Below, in pieces: positions 57,308 to 64,000 of a stretch of DNA of 64,000 nucleotides; the stretch's first letter is position 1, and every line of letters begins with the position of its first letter. Source of the stretch: Thiocapsa sp. (GTDB lineage Bacteria > Pseudomonadota > Gammaproteobacteria > Chromatiales > Chromatiaceae); contig NZ_CP073760.1 of NCBI RefSeq assembly GCF_018399035.1, forward strand, positions 2,356,001 through 2,420,000. Reading direction: 5' to 3'. The translations under genes were made by a program, and so were the position numbers. The notes under the pieces were generated by a model. It was not told where the DNA came from and did no database searches. It saw nothing but the letters and a program-made list of their open reading frames with translations.

Positions 57308-57709
57308 ATGAGCGCACTCCCGCATCCCCAAACCGGTTTCGACCCGGAGCGACTCTCCAGTACCGCCCTGCAGGCATTCTTTAATCTTTCCGCGCGTTGG
57401 GGGCTCACGGCCGCTCAGGAGCGGATTTTGCTCGGCAACCCGCCGGAATCGACCTTCTTCAAATGGAAGGCGGAGAAGACGGCCCGGCGGCTTGGGCGGG
57501 ACGTCCTGGATCGCATCAGTTACCTGCTGGGTATCGCCAAGGCGTTGAACATCCTCTTGCCGTCGCCGCGTGCGGCCGACGAATGGGTGAAGAAGCCCAA
57601 TCTGGCGCCGCTGTTTCACGGGCAGTCGGCGCTTGACCGGATGCTCGGCGGGAGCCTGATCGATCTTGCGGATGTGCGGCGGTATCTCGATGCTCAGCGG
57701 GGACTCTGA
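57308..57709 (+). CDS. MbcA/ParS/Xre-family antitoxin
   Basis: 133 aa from ATG at 57308 with GGAG upstream; ATG at 57278 is also in frame. Helical DUF2384 antitoxin: FNLSARWGLTAAQERILLGN, RISYLLGIAKALNILLPSPR, ADEWVKKPNLAPLFHGQSAL. It neutralises the overlapping RES toxin. Confidence 0.87.
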   Translation: MSALPHPQTGFDPERLSSTALQAFFNLSARWGLTAAQERILLGNPPESTFFKWKAEKTARRLGRDVLDRISYLLGIAKALNILLPSPRAADEWVKKPNLAPLFHGQSALDRMLGGSLIDLADVRRYLDAQRGL

Positions 57710-58391
57710 TCCGCAGCGCCCACCCTGTTCCGATCTGGACTGGATACACCAGTACCGCATCGTCTCCTCGGAGTTTCCACCCATCGACCTGTTCGAGTCG
57801 CTGGTGGAACCGGACCTGATGGACGAGCTGTTCTATCTCGAAGGGCTGACCAACGAACGCTTGCGCGATGAAGTAGGGGTGATCGCACTGGTCGATCGCG
57901 AAGACCGTGTCTGTGGACCCGGCTCGACACCGGTGATGGCCGCGTTCACGCATATCGGCGTGGCCAGCCGATTCAGCGACGGCAGCTACGGCGTCTATTA
58001 CGCGGCCAAGACCCTGCACACGGCCATCGAGGAGACGAAATACCACCGCGCCCGATTTCTTGCCTACACGCGAGAGGACGCCGGGGAGATCGACATGCGG
58101 GTCTACGTGGGTGAAGTAGCGAAGCCCTTGCACGATGTCCGGGGCGCGGACTACGACCATCTGCATGACCCGGACGATTGGCGGCCATCTCAAGCGTTTG
58201 GCTTGGCGATGCGCGCGGTGCGGTCCCGGGGGATTGTCTATCGGTCGGTGCGGGATCCCGGAGGGGAGTGCATCGCCGCGCTGCGGCCACCGGCGGTCAC
58301 CATCCCTCGGCAGGGTCCCCACCTCTCCTATGTCTGGGACGGCACCCGAATCGTCCGGGTCTACCGGAAGACGCTCATCCAGTCATCGTGA
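57690..58391 (+). CDS. RES-domain toxin
   Basis: 233 aa starting inside the antitoxin gene (20-nt overlap). RES fold: R in YRIVSSEFPPIDLFESL, FSDGSYGVYYAAKTLHTAIE with the Glu, and Ser in GIVYRSVRDPGGECIA. RES toxins degrade or modify NAD+. The gene appears complete. Confidence 0.88.
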   Translation: MLSGDSDPQRPPCSDLDWIHQYRIVSSEFPPIDLFESLVEPDLMDELFYLEGLTNERLRDEVGVIALVDREDRVCGPGSTPVMAAFTHIGVASRFSDGSYGVYYAAKTLHTAIEETKYHRARFLAYTREDAGEIDMRVYVGEVAKPLHDVRGADYDHLHDPDDWRPSQAFGLAMRAVRSRGIVYRSVRDPGGECIAALRPPAVTIPRQGPHLSYVWDGTRIVRVYRKTLIQSS

Positions 58392-58478
58392 CAGTTCCCT
58401 TCGCCGCAGCCGTGTTTTCTCATTCAGATCACTGATGACGCCAAGTCGTCATGCCGGTATCACCGGGGGATTGCGTCC

Positions 58479-59006
58479 ATGTCACTTGATCGTCTGAGGG
58501 TGCGGCTCCAGAGGTTCGTTCGGCGATTCCGACGGGTCCCCCGCGGGCGCGTGACGGCGATCTTCGTCGCCGATGCCGCCGGAGCGCCGATGCGCGCCTG
58601 CGAGCGGACCCTGGCGCTCGTCGATCAAGGCTTGATAGAGGATCGCTATGCCCTCGGCCGCGGGTTCTGGCGGCTCACCGACGGCTGTCAGGTCACCCTG
58701 ATCCTGGCCGAGGATCTGCAGCGCGCCGAGCGCCGGCAGGGTCTGCCGCTCGACGCCGGGCAGCATCGGCGCAACCTGGTGGTTTCCGGGCTGGTCGGGG
58801 TCGAGCTACGGGGCCGAAGCCTGCGCATCGGCGAGGCGTTGTTGACGTGGCATCGGGTGCGCCCGCCCTGCGGGTATCTGGACCGGGTCGCCGGCGCCGG
58901 CATGGCCAAGGCGCTCGGGCGTTGTGGCGGGCACTGCCTGCGGGTGCGCGAGGGTGGGGTGATTCGGGTGGGCGACCGGGTATCGGTATTACCCCGAAGG
59001 GGATGA
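58479..59006 (+). CDS. MOSC-domain protein
   Basis: 175 aa. A basic N-terminus, then the MOSC barrel (VTAIFVADAAGAPMR, GLIEDRYALGRGFWR, QHRRNLVVSGL) with the conserved Cys in RPPCGYLDRVAG. MOSC proteins carry sulfur or molybdenum cofactor. The substrate is unknown. Confidence 0.85.
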   Translation: MSLDRLRVRLQRFVRRFRRVPRGRVTAIFVADAAGAPMRACERTLALVDQGLIEDRYALGRGFWRLTDGCQVTLILAEDLQRAERRQGLPLDAGQHRRNLVVSGLVGVELRGRSLRIGEALLTWHRVRPPCGYLDRVAGAGMAKALGRCGGHCLRVREGGVIRVGDRVSVLPRRG

Positions 59007-59136
59007 ACGCCCTGCGGATCATCGACGCCGGTCGTGTCCTGTGGCGGCACCTGAGCGCAGCGGTGACGAGACCTCGGCGCACGTGCAGCGCGATCCGCGG
59101 ATGACGCTGATGTTCTGCGCCTTCGAGCTGGAGGAG
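59003..59136 (+). pseudogene. Remnant of a pyridoxamine 5'-phosphate oxidase-family gene
   Basis: MNALRIIDAGRVLW reads in one frame, and after a frameshift GDETSAHVQRDPRMTLMFCA FE continues in another. Together they match the PPOX-type start (GRVxW...ETxAHL...RMTLMFCAFE). The gene is frameshifted and truncated after about 45 codons. Confidence 0.45.
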
Positions 59137-59339
59137 ATCCGCCGTCGCTTGCGGTGTGATCCATTCCACGCGTCGCCGATGCATCACCCGAACGGTCTGC
59201 CCCGGCGCCGCTCGCGGAGCGGTTTGGCGGATTGGCCTGATCGGGTGTCGTCGGGGTCGAGCAACCGGGCTGCGAGCTCAGCGCCCGTCAGCGGTTCCTC
59301 GCAGTACCGTCTCCAGCAGCAGCCGGTCCAGAACCGCGC

Positions 59340-60536
<1,197 letters not shown>

Positions 60537-61172
60537 GGCTCCTCCTGCCGCTCGTTCAGCGGCGCACGATGGCACGGCCGACAGCGGCCATGCTGGACAT
60601 TGGCGGGGAGGACGCGCTGGAAAGGGACGTTGGGTGTCCGGTCTTGCTGCTCCCCGCCGGATCGACTGACGGGGTAAGACCGGTCAGGCGATCAGAGTTC
60701 GCGCATTCTTGGCGATGAGGCTTGGTTGACGCACGTGGATGACTCGAAGCAAGGTGATCGCTGTCTGTCGACCGCATCAGCGGCCCGGGGGTTTGACGGC
60801 GAAGATGCTACGCTCGATCAGACAGGGCCGCAAGGAGGCTCATGTCCGTCGCCTCGACGCCTGCGACCCGCTAGGCCCAGACGTGCTCGGGCTCCCAGCG
60901 AGTGATCTCGAAACGACCTTGGGCGCTTTCGAGCCCCCAGCCGTGATCCTGCAAGCCATGTCTGCGGGCGGAGGAGTCGGCAAGGCGGTTGCCGGCATCC
61001 CGAGTGGCGCCTCTCGGAGGAGAATGGACGGCGCATGCATTCAATCCTCATGTTCGGATCGTGGGTCGGGTTTCCGACCAGACCGAACTGAACCGCTCCA
61101 ACACATGACGCAAACCGCACCGGGCGCGGCTTAACTGCGCTTACCCGACCTCTCATAGGGTTTACGCTCAGC
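60537..61172. other. Intergenic region between rtcB and DUF1826
   Basis: About 640 bp. AAGGAGGCTCATG at 60831 starts only a 10-codon frame. A fragment AAACCGCACCGGGCGCGG near 61110-61133 is a diverged end of an A repeat. No gene is supported. Confidence 0.45.
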
Positions 61173-61191
61173 GATGTCATAACATAACATC
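61173..61191. promoter_or_regulatory. Zur-like operator
   Basis: GATGTCATAACATAACATC is 14/19 symmetric and matches the gammaproteobacterial Zur pattern GAAATGTTATA-TATAACATTTC in its core. It lies 36 bp before the DUF1826 start. Confidence 0.6.
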
Positions 61192-61226
61192 CCGCATCCC
61201 TCCTCTTCTGCTTGGATGTCTGAGCC

Positions 61227-61898
61227 ATGAGACTGCAGCCTTCAATCCTGACTGACTCGCCGCTCGCGCCATCCGGGCTCCAGGGCTTTACCGACGCGGT
61301 GCAACGGGCGGATACCCTGGCCGATCTGACCCGGATCTTCGTGCCCGAGACCCAGATCTGTGTCCACTCGCCCCCCGGCAGCCCGAACCTGCGCGGCGCA
61401 CTCGCGGGCCTACACGCGAGCGGAGGGTCCGGTCTACGCGCGGTCGTCCGGCTCTCCGCCGACGGCGTACCCGACATCGATGCCCTGCCGCTGCCGCCGG
61501 CGTTCGCGCACACGGCGCTCATGCGCGAGCTCGCCTTCCTGCTGGAGCTCTACGGCGACCTACTCGGCTGCACGGCCATCGGTCTGCGCATCGAGCGTCT
61601 GGAGCGCGCCATGTGTCCCCGCTGGCATGTCGACCGCACCGGCATCCGGATGCTCTGCACTTGGTGCGGTCCGGGCACGGAATGGCTCGACGATCCCCGG
61701 ATCGACCCGCGGGGTCTGCCCGGCAGCGCCGAGGGCGCCCCTGCAACCGGGCAAGCCCGGCCCTTCGACATCCTGCTGCTCAAGGGCAGCGCCTGGCAGG
61801 ACAACGCGGCCGGCGGGGCGATCCACCGCTCCCCGCAGGTCGACCCGGGCTCGGGTCCGCGGATCCTCGTGGCCCTGGATGCCCTCTGGGACGACTAG
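61227..61898 (+). CDS. DUF1826 protein, probable zinc-regulated
   Basis: 223 aa. Family motifs CPRWHVDRTGIRMLCTWCGP, GTEWLDDP, GSAWQDNAAGGAIHRSP. DUF1826 genes are often in Zur regulons, and a Zur-like box lies upstream. Function is unknown; a role in zinc economy is inferred. Confidence 0.85.
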   Translation: MRLQPSILTDSPLAPSGLQGFTDAVQRADTLADLTRIFVPETQICVHSPPGSPNLRGALAGLHASGGSGLRAVVRLSADGVPDIDALPLPPAFAHTALMRELAFLLELYGDLLGCTAIGLRIERLERAMCPRWHVDRTGIRMLCTWCGPGTEWLDDPRIDPRGLPGSAEGAPATGQARPFDILLLKGSAWQDNAAGGAIHRSPQVDPGSGPRILVALDALWDD

Positions 61899-61925
61899 CT
61901 CGGCGCGCGTCACCCGACGTCCCCC

Positions 61926-62372
61926 TCACGGCGGCGTGCACCCGGGCTGACGCCCGGCGGCACGGGCTTGCCGGTAGATCTCGACGGCCTGCTCCATGCC
62001 CGCGTCCAGCTCCACCATGCGCGTGTCGTGGGAGGGATGGTGCGCGAACTGGTGGATGAACAGCGGCCCGGCGAAGAGAACGTCGATACCTTAGTGGTTC
62101 TCCCGCCGGTAGGTGCGGGTCCAGGCCGCGAAGCTCGCCTCGGTCAGCGGATGGGTCGGCGAGCCCAGGCCCAGCGTGAAGAGCAGGAGGGCTTCGCTGT
62201 AGCCCTCCCGGCGGTACTTGAGAAAGCCGCTCTCTGGCTTCCAGCCCATCGCGACCGCGGCGCCTTTGCGCTGGGCCCAGCACCAGTCCACGCGGCGGTA
62301 AAGCCTGTCGGCAAGCGCGCGCAGCTCGGTCTCGTCCGCCGTGGCGGCGGTGAAATAGGCCGCCGCCGTGAG
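61926..62372 (-). pseudogene. Glucoamylase-like (glycoamylase) remnant
   Basis: Frame: LTAAAYFTAATADETELRAL, ADRLYRRVDWCWAQRKGAAV, GYSEALLLFTLGLGSPTHPL, then TAA at 62091-62093, then GIDVLFAGPLFIHQFAHHPS to TGA at 61926. The same frame continues across the stop, which replaces the usual aromatic (H-Y-G) codon. The N-terminal two thirds are missing. Confidence 0.68.
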
Positions 62373-62497
62373 CTGTTGGCCTGCCGATTCTCGGCGAATC
62401 CATAGACGAAAAAGGCACGATGCCTCTGGCGGTACAAGATCAGGGTCCGGTAGCCTCCGGAGCGACCTTGCCCTGGGCGCGCCACACGCTGTACTTA
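62369..62497 (-). pseudogene. RelE/DUF1044-type toxin C-terminal fragment
   Basis: VARPGQGRSGGYRTLILYRQ and RHRAFFVYGFAENRQAN match the end of this toxin family (RSGGxRTLxxxRxGxxxFFxYGFAKNxRxN). The start is missing and an upstream stop is in frame. It runs straight into the glucoamylase remnant. Confidence 0.6.
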
Positions 62498-62657
62498 CCC
62501 GTCTTGCGCGAAAAGCCCCGTCCCGTTCACGGCGGGGATCCGGACGTTTGGACCGCCGTTCGCGCGGCTCTCGCTGAACAGGTCCACAAGCGCAAGGATG
62601 TGTCACGAGCAGCTGCTCTGCCTCCTGGCCGGCCGGCAGCGCGCGTGCCATGCGTTG

Positions 62658-62700
62658 TCAGGGCTTCCAGCCCTGATCGTATCAGGCCAAGATGGCCTGA
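62658..62700. repeat. Two adjacent perfect hairpins
   Basis: TCAGGGC-TTCCA-GCCCTGA (62658-62676) and TCAGGCCA-AGA-TGGCCTGA (62682-62700). No gene lies across them. Confidence 0.75.
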
Positions 62701-62810
62701 CGACGCGAGGCGAGGGCCGCAGCTTGAGGAACGCCCGGATTCAAGACGACAAACGGCGATCGGGCGATTTCCGGGCAAAAGGACCGATTCAAAAACGACC
62801 GAAACACGTA

Positions 62811-62839
62811 GGATGGGTAGAGCGAAGCGAAACCCATCC
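62811..62839. repeat. REP-like GGATGGGT palindrome
   Basis: GGATGGGT and ACCCATCC flank AGAGCGAAGCGAA. A repeat type common in gammaproteobacterial intergenic DNA. Confidence 0.65.
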
Positions 62840-62887
62840 AGCCCGCGCCAAACGCATCAGTCGGCTACTCCAACCCGTGACCCTTCA

Positions 62888-63070
62888 ATGAAACCGGTGA
62901 TGAAACGCCTTCTGCTGGTGCTGCTTGCCGTCGGTCTGGGCAACGGCCTTTACCATGCTTACAAGCCCCTGCCGCCCGGAATCGATCCTTACGACACCTG
63001 GGAGGATCGCTCCGCGGTGCGGTCGCTTCAGGCATGGATCGGAGAGCATCTCGGCTGGTCCAGTTTCTAG
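62888..63070 (+). CDS. Small membrane or secreted protein (60 aa)
   Basis: MKPVMKRLLLVLLAVGLGNG is a strong signal anchor, then HAYKPLPPGIDPYDTWEDRS. ATG at 62888 or 62900. It is followed 89 bp later by the MBL gene. No family recognised. Confidence 0.5.
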   Translation: MKPVMKRLLLVLLAVGLGNGLYHAYKPLPPGIDPYDTWEDRSAVRSLQAWIGEHLGWSSF

Positions 63071-63159
63071 TGCAGCACGGCAGCGCGCCGGGCTCGGGAT
63101 GTTCCCTTGCCGCCCCTGCTGTATAACGCCATTTTGGTTCACCGTGAGGATGCTTACCC

Positions 63160-64000
63160 ATGCCGCTTGATCGAATCCCGCACGGGCCCTCGTGGCCGAT
63201 CGCCCTGCTCTCCTGCCTGATGCTCGCCCTCGCCTTTCCCGCCCTGGCGGATCGCGGCCCGGACCTTCCGGACTATCCGGCGGAGCAGGTCGCTCCCGGT
63301 CTCTATGTGATCCACGGACCGGTGGACTATCCCACCCCCGAGAACCAGGGGTTCATGAACAACCCGGCCTTCTTGGTCACGGAGACGGGCGTGATCGTGG
63401 TGGATCCCGGCTCGAGCGTTCAGACCGGGGAGATGGTCCTGCGCCAGATCCGCAAGGTGACCGACAAACCGCTGCTGGCGGTGCTGAACACGCACGTCCA
63501 CGGGGACCATTGGCTGGGCAATCAGGCGATGCTGGCTGCGGCCCCGCAGGTGCCGATCTACGGACATCCCGAGATGCTGAAGCTGGTCGCCGAAGGGGCC
63601 GGCGAGGAGTGGGTCCAACGCATGATGAGCGCGACCGAAGGCGCCACCGAAGGGACGGTGGCCGAGGGTCCGACGCATCCGCTCGAGGGTGGCGAAACCC
63701 TTTCGATCGGAGGGCTTACTTTCAAGACCCACTATTTCCCGCACGTGCACAGCACCTCGGACCTGATGTTCGAGATCCCGGAGCTGGACGCGCTGTTCCT
63801 GGGCGACAACGCCTGCAACGGACGCATCGTGCGCATGGACGACGGCTCCTTCATCGGCAGCATCAATGCGTTGGACGGGGTCAAGGCCACGGTGACGGCG
63901 AGCGTGCTGATTCCGGGACACGGCCAAACCGGCGGCTGGGAGATCGTCGATGCCTACCGCGCCTATCTGACCGGGGTCTACGACGGCGTCGCGGCCTTGT
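63160..64000 (+). CDS. Secreted metallo-beta-lactamase-fold hydrolase (3' end cut)
   Basis: Open from ATG 63160 (GAGGA site) to the window end. Signal peptide IALLSCLMLALAFPALA. Metal motif HxHxDH in NTHVHGDHWLGN, further His in HYFPHVHSTSD and Asp in LGDNACNGR, GHG near the end. Similar to SoxH or quinoprotein-relay metallohydrolases. Periplasmic, substrate unknown. At least 280 aa. Confidence 0.85.
   Translation, partial: MPLDRIPHGPSWPIALLSCLMLALAFPALADRGPDLPDYPAEQVAPGLYVIHGPVDYPTPENQGFMNNPAFLVTETGVIVVDPGSSVQTGEMVLRQIRKVTDKPLLAVLNTHVHGDHWLGNQAMLAAAPQVPIYGHPEMLKLVAEGAGEEWVQRMMSATEGATEGTVAEGPTHPLEGGETLSIGGLTFKTHYFPHVHSTSDLMFEIPELDALFLGDNACNGRIVRMDDGSFIGSINALDGVKATVTASVLIPGHGQTGGWEIVDAYRAYLTGVYDGVAAL

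Noticed and set aside
60832..60877. AAGGAGG plus ATG at the start of a short frame
   Set aside because: The frame ends after 10 codons. Possibly a relic, but no protein can be argued.

Overview
The window is high-GC, gene-dense DNA from a gammaproteobacterium, most likely a purple sulfur bacterium of the Chromatiaceae. The clearest hints are a PucC/LhaA-type bacteriochlorophyll-antenna MFS protein (5039-6469), a fragment that looks like a sulfur-metabolism Qmo/HdrA flavoprotein (43070-43282), and the neighbourhood polA / DUF2782 / rep. All family calls come from reading motifs in the sequence; no search was run.

Layout. 1-1457: end of a DUF4198 protein and an OprB porin. 1.7-8.3 kb: an iron/haem block with a small conserved protein, a diverged HemS/HmuS-like protein, a DUF2325 protein, the PucC-like transporter, two complementary bacterioferritin subunits, and a divergent Bfd ferredoxin behind a Fur-like box. 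8.6-12.7 kb: di-haem cytochrome c peroxidase and a GH17-GT2 beta-glucan synthase. 13.3-22.7 kb: RlpA, an ABC-2 exporter pair, a lipoprotein hydrolase, a DsbA-like oxidase coupled to a KaiC-like/PPDK_N fusion, a DUF1640 coiled-coil protein, and gdhA. 23-28 kb is an accessory island: RelE/Xre toxin-antitoxin, a RAYT transposase between REP palindromes, a collapsed type IIG restriction gene, an orphan YefM antitoxin, and an ATPase with a PD-(D/E)xK-like tail. 28-42.8 kb is mostly core: a TldD/PmbA-type pair, a hybrid histidine kinase, polA, a GT2, a PilZ protein, TRAP permeases, DUF2782, rep and tRNA-Arg(CCG).

42.8-50.3 kb is a decayed accessory region: a Qmo/HdrA-like fragment joined to a transposase fragment, the C-terminal part of a BREX BrxL protein with an MIT_C-like tail, then an AsmA-like/DUF6973-like protein, DUF1576 and an unknown lipoprotein. 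50.5-56.6 kb holds two overlapping signalling giants (CheB-CheR-PAS and PAS-GGDEF-EAL-CZB). 56.8-64 kb has a resolvase remnant, a ParS/RES toxin-antitoxin, MOSC, RtcB, a DUF1826 gene behind a Zur-like box, a mosaic of RelE and glucoamylase remnants, and a secreted metallo-beta-lactamase-fold protein cut by the window end.

The most unusual feature is a set of about 85-bp modular palindromic repeats (here called A, B and C) sharing the ends TAAACCGCG...CGCGGTTTA. Several are joined by a conserved 23-bp AT-rich linker. In four unrelated genes (HemS-like, ABC ATPase, polA, rep) the stop codon TAA is the first three bases of an A repeat.
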